NCBI GenBank assembly: GCA_020809705.1
Contig: CP085827.1
Location: forward strand, 2,294,001 to 2,358,000
Source of the DNA: Calonectria ilicicola
Taxonomy: Eukaryota > Ascomycota > Sordariomycetes > Hypocreales > Nectriaceae
Direction: 5' to 3'
DNA length: 64,000 bases
Positions within the stretch are counted from its first letter, which is position 1; every line of letters begins with the position of its first letter. This document shows, piece by piece, positions 11,383-22,200 of this stretch. A program made the translations under genes and the position numbers. The notes under the pieces are model-generated. The model did not search any database and had not been told where the DNA came from. It saw nothing but the letters and a program-made list of their open reading frames with translations.

Positions 11383-13179
11383 CAGTGGCCGAGAAAGGAA
11401 ATATAAAACAATACACATGAGATTATGGTGTCATTGAATAAAATAATTGCAATGTGTCGTTTGCATATGTTCTGTGTTGCACATAAAATGGTTCCTCTTA
11501 TAAGCGCCCCCAGAAGCGTTTCGCTATCAATGGAATGTCTGCCTGCGATTGCCTTTAGAGCCTTTTTTTCGCCATAAAAATAGTCATATTTGATCAATTG
11601 GCGAAAACTATTAATGGGTACATTGCTTGATGACCAGTCTATCTCGGCACTTGATATTTCCCACGCTACAGATGTACTAATCGTATTTCATCACTGTCTA
11701 CAATAACAACCAATAATCATATTCAACCACCCGGCATTGAAAAAATCTATGCAGCGACCTTGAAAGTTATTGTTAGAGTAGATGAGGCTAGCTAGTTCCG
11801 CCGATCACAGCGATCGTCAGATCTAGCAAGGTCAGGGTTATCGGCCACCGCACAGAGCAAGATTTTGGAGAGTTTTTGGGCATCAGCGCATAGCAAAATC
11901 TTTCAGCTTTGGAAAGGCCGAGGATTCATCTTGACTTTAGGTCTGATGAGTTTTCGGTTGTGATGATGTAACAACATTGTGGGGGCGCTGATGCTGTGGA
12001 TCGAAGGAACGCATCTGTTTTTTTATTCATTGACTGCCTAAAGAATACGGACAGAAAGAGGTGAAAGCGGCCTCGACAAAGTCCAATTATTGCAGAGTGA
12101 AGTCTTGAAGGCTAAAGCAGTGCGCCATTGCTCCCTACCATGTTTCCGGGGGCTCCGGTTACATAAAAGACAGGCCGGTTAAAGGACATTCTTGGACCAA
12201 AACAATGAAGCCGACCAGCTTACAACCTTAAAAGCCGAGATGACACCGGACGTGGCCGAGGGGCAACGCCAGGACAAATCACTGATTAATTCAGCCAATG
12301 GAATTAATCCAAATTTCTCGGTTTGCCACTCTAAAAACAACAATTATTCCTGGCCATGTTACACGTCTCGGGCACCATCCTAAGTCGGTAAAGTGGCTGG
12401 GAAAATGGCACGATGAATCACGTCGCCAGCCCCTGCATACGACCCCAGTGCCACGAAGCGACGGGTTCCCCACTCGCTGCGCCAGAACAAGGTGACCCAA
12501 TAGGTAATTAGCGCTGCACGGGACCAATCGCTCTCAACGTTACTCTAATTGATAGCAGGCGTGTTTAGCGGAGGCTGCCGCTATGGGGAGGACCAATTAG
12601 GTTTCCTACTTGTGCTTGTTTCGGCCAACATGTTCAAGTACGCAATCAGGGATGAAGTCTTTCGTGCACTTGCCAGAGGCAAAGCTACGCCATGAGTGTC
12701 CCGGATTAACTAGGGAATACAAATGCAACACCAAGCAAGCCCACCTCTCAGATGTGATGACGCGATACACCTGTTTGGAGAACCTGCCGTTACGCGATAC
12801 AAGATTTGGCAGGGGATTTATCGTTACGGCATTCGGTCCGGTAGATTAACCTTGCAATTAACCCACTGAACTTGCGAGATCCCATCTAGATAACCCTGTT
12901 TGTACGTTGCACTTCCGGGTTCCGAGCTCCCGCGGTCCAAGGATGCGTGTGCTCCCGACGCGGCGCAGTGCGCCATTTAATGCGAGAATGCTGTGTAATC
13001 GATCGGAATTGCGTGTTGCAGATGCAGGAGTATGCTTCCTTGGGTTGATATATGTTGTCGAGGGGCCGGCTATGTGGTTTTTCACCAAACTCCACGAAAC
13101 CTGAACCACCAATCCACATAAACCCATCGCACATACTGCACTAGTTCATACACCAACTTTGTAATACTACCAAGTCATA
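11383..13179. other. Intergenic, 1.8 kb
   Basis: No coding frame with recognisable content on either strand. The last ~100 bases form the promoter and leader of the SnoaL-like gene. Confidence 0.5.
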
Positions 13180-13670
13180 ATGCCTAAGTACGCCAGCAAA
13201 GAGCACATTCAGAAGGTCTTCTCTCACGTGGCCGTGGGAGATTACGACAGCTTCTTTGCCAATGTTGTGCCTGATGTTGGTATGGTACCCTGCCAGCCTT
13301 TTCCATTAGAGGGTCATAGACTAACCTAAAAAACCATACAGATTGGCAGGTGCAATCTAAGACCATCCTTGGTGGAAGGTACCACAGCCGTGATGAATTC
13401 CGTGAGAAGACCTTCGGTCGTCTTGGCAAGATCATGGATCCAGAGCACCCTGTCCGACCCATTGTTCACAACATTGTCGGAGGCGGAGACGAGGAGTGGG
13501 CCGTCATTGAGATGACCAACACCAGCAAGACCAAGATCGGTCTTGATTATAACAACACTTTTTGCTGGGTGACCCGCTGGAACGAAGAAGGCCAGATTGT
13601 GCAAGTGAGAGCTTATCTTGATACGGCTTTGGTCGACCACATTGTGCACGGAACCGAGGGAAAGATTTAA
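13180..13670 (+). CDS. SnoaL/NTF2-like (ketosteroid-isomerase fold) protein
   Basis: Two exons, 13180-13279 and 13342-13670 (intron 13280-13341, 62 nt), 142 aa. The start helix (SKEHIQKVFSHVAVGDYDSFF) followed by DWQV, and a C-terminal sheet with WVTRWNEEGQIVQVRAYLD, is the cone-shaped SnoaL/NTF2 fold. Fungal members include polyketide cyclases, dehydratases and many stand-alone proteins of unknown substrate. Intracellular; no signal peptide. Its neighbour on the opposite strand is an NmrA-like reductase-fold protein, a pairing seen in stress and secondary-metabolism settings, but there is no synthase nearby. Confidence 0.85.
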
Positions 13671-14677
13671 AGGGCTTCTGCAATAGATGTTGAATGAATC
13701 TATGGGAATTTTTATGTCAACTATAATCAATATTCACAATAGTACGACGGCCAACAAGCCTCCAAGAGAACGCGGTGGATTCAAGTGGGACGCGCGTTCC
13801 CCCCAGCACAAAGACTAAAAAAGTTAATCACAAGAACCCAATGCTCCTTACTTGCGAGCGCTATGAGCACTAGCTCGTCGATCACCCACAAATCCTAGCT
13901 AGTATCAAATTTAACTAGTGGTTTCTCATCATCTAGAATCTGATTGGATGTAGTACATATGGCCCAACTATGACAGCTACCCAGTGTCGTGTGTTGACTT
14001 TTATTTTACATATGATGCGAATGTCGGTAATTGCAAGGAGGAATGCTAGATAAAGTTGCATTGCATATGTTTTATAGATCGTAACAACCTTAAAATACAT
14101 CCAATGGGAGATGTTTAGCCAGGTCCGGCAGCTGCACAGATATGCACGAGGGTGCGTGCCCACCACGACGAATACCATAGGTAGTTTAATTGGACGAGGG
14201 GTAGATGTAAAAATGGCACTCTGGCCTCTTCGATCTTGTGGCCCTATTTAGCGATTCTTTTCCTCAAGGGAATAAAAAGTTCTATCGATATCCAATGATA
14301 CTCGAGCATAATACAAGTACCCAGGAAATATTAGCGCAGCAGCTTGAAACAATTTTTGAAGGATCAGGTCACTGTTGGTATAGACTTCGATGCTCAAGAC
14401 ACCCTGAATTCGGGGTGGGGGCGTAAGAGGGGTGGTGAGTGTGATGTGCAGTTACGAAGTGGCGAACTCGGATCGTAACACTGAAATATCTCACAGCTCC
14501 TATTAGGATGCGAATAGCTTATCTACCAAATTTTATCACAGATGACACGTAAAAGTCTTTACGTGCTTGAGAGGAAAGGGGAAATTTATTCATCTAAAAG
14601 CATCCATTTTTTCAATATTTCATACTATGCGACACTATCCAAAGCTAACTATAAAAGTCCGCTTAAACCACGCCTCG
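13671..14677. other. Intergenic between convergent genes
   Basis: 1 kb separating the 3' ends of the SnoaL-like (+) and NmrA-like (-) genes. AT-rich in part, with no supported gene. Confidence 0.45.
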
Positions 14678-15607
14678 TCAGCCCGACTTTGGCACCTCCT
14701 CTTTCAACCACTGCTCAAAAATCGTTGGCTCAAGCTGGGACTTCAGCCATGAAAGATCTGCTCCATAAGGCCGCTCGCCGATGAATCCGAACATCGTGCG
14801 CAAATCTTTGACCATCCAAATCATGGATCGCGCCATAAACCCGTAAGTCACTGGCACTCCTTTTCCGGTATGCTGAATGAAGGCATCGTCCACTTGCTTG
14901 AAGCTGAGCTCATCGCTGGCGATTGTGAGAGCTTGGTTGCGGATTCCAGTCCTATCAGGCCTAACAAGAGCCTCAACTGCCCACCTTCCAATGTCTTTGG
15001 TGACTGTAACCTGCATCGTCTTTCCGTTCATGTTGTCCCTCCACCCTGTCATGCAAAGTTGGCCCGGGAACCCCCACCAAGCATTGTCGGCAAACCAGGT
15101 TGGGCGAAGAATTGTATAATCCATTCCAGTTCCATGGGATTGGCTCGATTCAAATACGCTCTTGAGGTGTTTTTCGATGTAAAACTTGTCGGAAAATGTC
15201 TTGCAGTAGGACGGGTCTTTGTCGCTCAGCTCCCGTCCACCGCGATCCACAGATGAATAGACAAAATAAGGAATACCATTATGGGCGGCAGCATCAATGA
15301 ACCCTTTGGCATCATCTAGCTCCGTGGGACCATGGGCTTGAGCAAGGAAGACGCCAGTTTGGCTGATAGTGTCCCCATCCAGCTGCTGGAAAATGGCGGT
15401 GGGGTTATTCAAGTCGCCAGAAATGATATTAATCCCTGGGTATTTTTCCCGCAGCTTTTTGGCTCCAGATCCATCAGGTTGACGAGAAATTGCGTAGACA
15501 TTGCGGGCCTGGATATTGAGGGTCGGGTGCCTTAAAAGAGCGTCAACAACCGCGCCGCCTTGACGGCCAGTGGCACCAGCAACCAGAAAATACTCAACAG
15601 TAGACAT
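14678..15607 (-). CDS. NmrA-like family NAD(P)-binding protein
   Basis: Intronless on the minus strand, 309 aa. The N-terminus is a Rossmann dinucleotide motif VAGATGRQGG (residues 9-18), the NmrA/HSCARG form. Later blocks typical of this family are GVFLAQ, a YFVYSSVDRGG strand and YTILRPTWF. The atypical SDR lacks an evident Tyr-x3-Lys site, so it is more likely a redox sensor, regulator or isoflavone-reductase-like enzyme than a classical dehydrogenase. NmrA itself represses nitrogen-regulated genes through AreA; whether this paralogue does so is not shown. Length is normal for the family. Confidence 0.88.
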   Translation of the reverse strand: MSTVEYFLVAGATGRQGGAVVDALLRHPTLNIQARNVYAISRQPDGSGAKKLREKYPGINIISGDLNNPTAIFQQLDGDTISQTGVFLAQAHGPTELDDAKGFIDAAAHNGIPYFVYSSVDRGGRELSDKDPSYCKTFSDKFYIEKHLKSVFESSQSHGTGMDYTILRPTWFADNAWWGFPGQLCMTGWRDNMNGKTMQVTVTKDIGRWAVEALVRPDRTGIRNQALTIASDELSFKQVDDAFIQHTGKGVPVTYGFMARSMIWMVKDLRTMFGFIGERPYGADLSWLKSQLEPTIFEQWLKEEVPKSG

Positions 15608-15747
15608 TATGGTGGTTTTGATGCAAATAGTATACTATGGAGAAAATGTTTTAGGGAAGGGGGATTTGTTTAATTTTATACGTGGTTTTCCGAAGAGCGC
15701 TGATCAGATTGATTACCAAAATCAACTGATAGCGAGCTGGAGCTAAG

Positions 15748-15753
15748 ACGTCA
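15748..15753 (-). promoter_or_regulatory. ACGTCA half-CRE upstream of NmrA-like gene
   Basis: ACGTCA about 140 bases upstream of the minus-strand ATG at 15607; a possible ATF/CREB bZIP site. Short motif, so chance occurrence is possible. Confidence 0.25.
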
Positions 15754-15951
15754 GCCGCTCAATTTGATGCTGTTTAATTCATTCTGAGGCTGAATTAACA
15801 AAATATTCTAACGCAAAAAGATAAAGCATGGAGTGCGCTGTCGACGCCTCGGTGGTTAGTTGGGGTGCCATATGACTAGCTTATGCATCCATTGATGTTG
15901 CGCGCGGTTGCCCTTGATCATCTCAGACCGCAAGGCTTTGCCGCGCGCGAC

Positions 15952-15959
15952 TGACGTCA
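15952..15959. promoter_or_regulatory. TGACGTCA palindrome (CRE)
   Basis: Perfect cAMP-response element 345 bases upstream of the NmrA-like start, with an ATTGG (inverted CCAAT) right after it. In fungi such sites are bound by Atf1-type bZIP stress factors. Functional use is inferred. Confidence 0.35.
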
Positions 15960-17014
15960 ATTGGGAGGGCTGTGGAGAACGCCATTGTCAACTTGGAATT
16001 GACCGGATTGGTGAGTAAATCACCGAGAAGTTAGCGCGCGTTCGGTCATCCGCTCGCTCAATTGACATCTGACTACGCATTTTTCCCACCCGTGCAAAAA
16101 TTGGGCTTTTTTGATAGAAGACAAGTAAAGACAAAAAGAAAATGGAGGGACGCATTCCGGAAAGGATTGTTGCTTTGGGTCTGATTATCTGGGATAGAAT
16201 CTAAACATAAGGATCTGCAATAGTCATAGAATGAGTTACAGCCGATGGCAATCCGTCAAGATTAGATTACAAAACCAAATACACTCGCATAGCGCTATAA
16301 AGAACACACGATACATGCATGGGGATCGGTAGATTCCCTTGACGAGTAATTGAGGAATGATCATATATGCAAAATATTCATCACCCCAGTTGATTGAACG
16401 ACTCCATATCACACTTTTCTCGCATTCGTTCCTATAGGTTTTTTAATCACCGTCAATGATAGATTGATTATACGGCTAAGAAAATCGTTTATTTACTTTC
16501 AGACCATTCATTGTATTGAATAGTCTATTGGGAGGACGACTTTTGTCGCTCTCAACACCATGTAATGTTTATTATTATGATACCAAAACTCTTAGACAGA
16601 GTTATTATAGAAAAACACCAAGGATGTAGTTGCATTCGTAAATAGCTAAAGCGAGTATGGCGGCGATTGTTGCCTCCTGGCCTTTTTATAGTTACAATCA
16701 AATCTTGGTGGTGATAAGAAAGAGCCATTGCAAAATCAAGCGAGATCGTCAAATAACAAACACTGTTTGCAGATACTAAGATAGCTGATATGCGTGACAT
16801 TAATTCCATCAATTAGATGCAGGGAGTGTGTACGTTGTGGTTGCTGGGAGGGTTGCGGTATCTTATGACTCCTGTCCAAACCCTACCTAGAGCTTGCAAT
16901 TTGATAACTAACAAGAGGAACATGGCGAAACGGATGGGGAAAAAAAAAGTTGATGCAAGTGACAATCTTGAACACTTGGGGGGAGGAAAGTTTTTCGCAG
17001 ACGACAAAAATATG

Positions 17015-17104
17015 GGTCTGGCCGGGGATTGAACCCGGGACCTCTCGCAAACAAAGCTGTAGGGTTTACCCTAAGCGAGAATCATACCACTAGACCACCA
17101 GACC
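17015..17104 (-). tRNA. tRNA-Pro (AGG) with 19-nt intron
   Basis: Minus-strand cloverleaf. The acceptor stem GGTCTGG/CCAGACC pairs fully, the anticodon stem is CTCGC/GCGAG, and the T-arm is CCGGG-TTCAATC-CCCGG. The anticodon loop is TTAGGGT with anticodon AGG at 17072-17070, read as proline. A 19-base intron at 17050-17068 sits one base after the anticodon, the standard eukaryotic position; removing it leaves 71 nt. A B-box-like GGTTCAATCC is present. Confidence 0.95.
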
Positions 17105-17499
17105 AATCATGTTCTGACTTGAACATGTCAATTTGCATCCAAACTCTGATTAAATGCTGTTAGTCACCAGAAGAACATGATCTTCTATCGGTCTGATGAG
17201 CAGGCAGTCCGATACCACATAATCAAGTTTAAACTGTATTCAACTCAAATGCGAACTCTCATCCTAATCAAAACGGTTAACAAAGTGAGTATTGTATATG
17301 AATGTTTACAACTTGTACGTCGCTGCCCGCCTATCCTGAATCCAGAATCTCTTTTAACACAAAGACTACACGGAAGCGCTTTGGCTCCTCGCATCTAACT
17401 CAGTTGCAAGCAGGAAATCCTTATCCTGAGTCTTTTTACGTCATTTGTAGCTCTTTATAGTAGCCACGATAAATATATGATATATACAAATACGGTACT
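17105..17499. other. Intergenic
   Basis: 395 bases between the tRNA (its upstream side) and the 3' end of the glycosyltransferase gene. AT-rich, nothing recognisable. Confidence 0.4.
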
Positions 17500-19232
17500 C
17501 TAGAAGATACCTCTACCGTCCCTAAAAACCTCATCATACCAATGGTTTTCAGTCTCCACTGTCTTATTGCTATCCCTACAAACAGTGTCCCAGTCTGCTG
17601 TACGCAGAACCCATTCCTTACTATCAATATCCTTCCCAAAAAGTAATGGCGCTCGTTGTGGCCGTTTCGCATCGTATGGCCGTATAATTAAATCCCCATT
17701 ATCGGCTTGGAGCGTTGTTAATGAATTTGTCCCATTTGGGTGCGTATGAGCTTCCAAAAGTTGTCGCAAATAAGGGAAGTACCATGTCTTATCCCACCAA
17801 GCCACTCGCCGACTTTTCAGGCCTTTCCTCCAGGCGTTGTGGTGTAGGAACACCGGAATGGAGGTGGTCCAGAAATCTGTATATAATGGTAGATCTCCCC
17901 AAGCAATCTCCTTCTCAGTTCCATCTAATAGCCTTAGGAGTGGGTTTGGTTCTTCTCTGATGTCACTTGCAACTGTCTCGATTCGCGGAGTCCAAATGCC
18001 CCGACGGCTTGACTCACTCTTCACAGCCTCAACATCGTTTAATGCGACGAAGTAACCATCAGTTTCAGAGTAGCATGTGGGATAGAAAAGTTCTTGGGTA
18101 TAGTCTAGACCCACATGGTACTCGTGATCGGCCACCAGTGTTGAGGCAAACTTCTTCCACTCTTGATATCCCTTGTCGTGATGCTCACGGACTTCCTGAC
18201 GCCAAACCTCCTGCTCCCCAAACACTTCGGCGAAGACTCCTTGGTCGCCACCGAGTTCCTGTTTTGGACCTAGGTCTTGTAGGTCTTGGTCCATTTTGTC
18301 TTTGACGCGGCGAAAATACTTTCGCATGTCGCCAGCAGGCCCCATAAAACTGCCACTATTTACGTATCTGGGCCTGGTGTATTTCCATCGGAACAACCAA
18401 GAGTCTGTGAAAAGACCGTAGACATCGGCTGGCAGTGTACTCTCTGGAATGGAGTCACAATGCATGTCGGATACTGAATCTCGAGGTGCGACGCAACCCT
18501 TTTGTGCTGAGACTAAGATTGTCTGCTGCATCACATCCTCGTCGAAGTAACCGTGTTCTTTTTCAAGTAGCTTATTTGCTCGTTCGTTTGCTGTGACGTA
18601 TCGATGCAAGAGAACTCTTGGAGGTAGCTGTAACCAAACATCATGAGCATCCACCATTATTACCAAGTCATCATCGTTTAGCCGATCGTCTTCAGGAACA
18701 CCATGGCCTGTGGTGGCCCAGTCCAGGTATTCGAGAGTACCCGTAATCTTTCCCAGTTGAGATGGCCCGATCCCTTCTTCACCTGTGTGAAAGTCCGTTT
18801 TCCAATTAACAATAACTGGGGCAGGATATCCCAATGCAACTGCGCTGGCAATGACTTTGCATAAGTCGGGACTCGGGTTGTCGGCTGGGAGAATAATGAC
18901 CAGCTTTCTTTCTCCAGCATGTATCGTATTCACCCTCGAAGAATAATCTAACTGATTGATCTTCTTAAAAGGCGTTTCTTCATCATAAAACATCTGTGTT
19001 CCCCCACAATCAGCACCCCTTAACGGACAAAGTATCCATGCTTGTTTCACAGCTGAGCCAACAGTACGGCAAGCTTCGTGAAGGGCTTCCTTACAGTATG
19101 AAGAAATAGGACCAGACTGCCCAAAATAGCAAGAAAAAAGAACGTCTTCTTGATGAATCGACATAGTGAAGAGTTGAAATTAGTTGGGCTGCATAACGGC
19201 GCCGAGCCGGTCAATGCCGTTGTCGAAGGCAT
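17500..19232 (-). CDS. Type II membrane glycosyltransferase, PLOD/procollagen-GT-like
   Basis: Two exons on the minus strand: 19232-19095 and 18993-17500 (intron 18994-19094, 101 nt), 543 aa. Exon 1 encodes a short cytosolic tail and a transmembrane anchor (FFFLAILGSLVLFLH); a longer uninterrupted frame starting at 19164 lacks the anchor and is probably not the true start. The catalytic part has VDAHDVW (D161, D164), matching the acidic metal-binding motif of PLOD-type glycosyltransferases, and YVNSGSFMG, the counterpart of their conserved Asn-Ser-Gly block. Likely a Golgi/ER-lumenal sugar transferase. Acceptor and sugar are unknown. Many ascomycetes have one or more copies. Confidence 0.85.
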
Positions 19233-22200
19233 TTCATGAGGAATGCACGAAGAATTTTCGAATTTGGGCACAAATTCAGAAAGAAAGGTGACATGTCTGA
19301 AGTATTCATGCAAATTACACAACTTGGGGTCCAGAGTAGAAACAGCCGAATTAGACAGCACATCCATGCCCCGGCGACTGCGCTGAAAGTAGCGGGGCGA
19401 TCCTTCCCAAGCCACAATGCTAAGGGCAGCTCATGCGTATTAGATTAGCTTTTTGTGGAGGCTGTTCGCCCTTGCCGCAATAAATGTTACTGGTTGAGAC
19501 AAAAATGAATGCCTGGACTATTGGCTGCGCATTCCACGCCAAATCGTGGGGCTGTGAACTGGCCCAGCGCCGAACAACTTGCTTGGCGACTGTACCCATC
19601 ATTCAAGGCATTGGATTAAAACCCCCTCTTGAAATCTACTCCAATGATCTGGCTCGTGCCAGAGAAGGGAGGAAAAAATCCCTTCAAGCAAAAGCATCGA
19701 AAATGTGACCTCCTTTTCTTCTAAATGGCGGTGTGCATTCAGCGGAGATCGAAATGTGGGAGCCTAAAAGCTCAATTCTGCGACAAAGATTCAGGTCATC
19801 TGAGCCTCACTTTTTGCATTTTCGGTTGGTGTAGTTTACGTGGCCACGACTTTTTGTTGGTGGCTGCTTAGGCTAACCTGCAAATGGAGGGAGCCCTGCG
19901 CCATCGCACTGGGTTCGGTTCAATCCAAAAAGTAAAGATAAGACAAAAAGCTTTTGCAGCTGTCCACGGAAGGATCAAATGAAGCCGAATCCCTCACACA
20001 GTGACGCTCTGATGCCTTGATTGCGAGAAGGATCAGATCAACAAGATCGACTTGCAACATCCCAATTCAATTGACATTGGGGTGGGTCGTTTCAACTAGG
20101 GCCTCATTTCCTGACCCGCTGAGTGCTATGAGAAGCCAGTGAAAATTGGTTAGACTACGACAATCACACGATTACTTTCCTGATGAGACATTTGACGAGG
20201 GTCTATATGGGAGAAAAAGGAAAAGATCATGCGCTAGACAACACAGCCTAAGAGGGCGGTTGCATCGTGCTGAGGAGGCTGTGCTAAGTGGTTTTGTGGC
20301 GGTCACTTGCACGAATCAATTGGCTCTTGTTTTCTTTTTAGGTGTTTCGGATGCGGAAATTGATTTGGGGTCACCCACTTGCCCTGCCTCGCATGGATTC
20401 TTGTTGCCTACCGTGTTGAGCCCGATGCTTGTTGGCCCAGCGCGCACTCAAATCCTACCGACCAACAGCTTGGGAAGCAGACCGTATCCTCGCGCAAAAA
20501 AATAAACTAAAATAAAAAAGGGAGAGAGAGAGCTATGGGGGGTTCCAGCTCTGTACTTTAGTGGCCAAACCAACTTGATGGCTAAACCTGAAGGTCGAGG
20601 CAGTGCGTCATGGAGTGCTGCGTATTTGCATCACCACCACGTAGATCGTCTTATAAAATGCAATCTTCTCGCCAGCCACTTTCTCCCCCTCTTGCATTTT
20701 AAATCCCCTGCCAATGGGAATGTGATGGGCCTAGTTCATAGGAAAACATCCCTGCGACCTGCTGACGCAAACTGATCGGGCATTTCCTATCTGGTGTAGT
20801 GAGGCTATGCGAAAAACTCGTGTCCGATTTGACCCGTCAGGTTATTTTCAACTCTCTTTTTAGGGCCTCACATGATATCTTTGATGACTGCTTTTTGTTG
20901 GGCGGTGCCTAGAATGGAACTATTGCGCTGATCAAATTTCGCCTATTAATTGAAAGGAACGGCTCGCGCATTTGAGATTCACCCTATGATTAGATCCATA
21001 TTGTGCAGCTTAATGAAATGTGGCGTGGCAAGTGTAGATCATAAGTATGCATCGCGCAAAAGCCACCTCTAGTCAAGTTCCTATTGAACTGGCGGAAGGT
21101 CTGAATTTCTCTGTGCCTTGTTTATCAACACGTAGTCTACAAACCTTCGCATCTAAGTTCTGGCATATAAAAAAAAAGACCCTTTTTGGTTTGGCGGTTT
21201 CCTGAAACGTCTCGAATTTATCCAGCTGATTTAAATTCTACACAAATTGGGTCATGTCAATAACTTGATCAATCACATACTTCAATGAACAAGATATCCA
21301 TTTCATCCCTTCCAACCTGCTACGAAATGCAAATTATAGATGCATGAGTTGATTTCCTACTGCCTATGATTGAAAGGTTTTAGAGCTACAAAGGTGGCAG
21401 ACACAATTGCATTCAGCAATCCGGCTTGGTCTCCATAACCTGCTAGACAAAGAAACAATCAATTTAATCCTCTATGCAGAAGATCTCATGGAAATTTACA
21501 AAATTGGATTTGCGCATTCAACCTTAAGTATTAAAGATTATTACCAAGAATTTCACACAAATGTGTACTCCATCAGGTGTAAATTCGAGTCAATAAATAC
21601 CCTTGGTACAGTAGACAGAGTCAAATCTAGTAAGATGGCACGTTATCTTGCCTAATACCACTTATCTAAATTAAAATCTATCTATCGGCACGTGTCAGGT
21701 TTGCATTATAGAGTATTGCACTCCAATGACGCAACCCTCATCCCGTTTTGGCTGATTTTTGGTTGATGCAACGCTGTTGACGTCAACGGCGCAACAGAAT
21801 CCCATTGGCATTACTGCTTATTCATCCATAGGTGACTGCGCAAGGATGATCGGACGGAAGCTAAACACTGCAGGATCTCGTCCTGTGAGTTCTCCGCACT
21901 CCACCTGTCAAAAATTTCATCATGTTCAACCACGCACTTCGCAAGCAATTTGCTCGACCTCTGCTCAGACAGAGACGCCTATATGCGACCACCGACAGGA
22001 GAGATCTATTTGGATGGAAGGCCAAGATCAGTTCTGATGCTACGACCTGGGCGTGAGCTTTCCTGATGATCCTCATATGACCAAAACATGAGCTTATTTC
22101 TCGATCATAGCATCACTGGCGCCACAGCAGCTTGTGTCATCGCCATGTTCTTTGTCATGACTGGGCCATCAAACACGCCAGAGGAGATGAGGAAGAGGGC

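Larger units (their letters stand above)
15608..17014. other. Intergenic, 1.4 kb
   Basis: Promoter side of the NmrA-like gene, then AT-rich DNA up to the tRNA. A GC-rich block (15900-16045) holds the CRE and several GCGCGC runs. No gene supported. Confidence 0.45.

Noticed and set aside
21407..21655. 82-aa frame downstream of repeat copy A
   Set aside because: Overlaps a diverged repeat fragment; no domain and no neighbouring exon.
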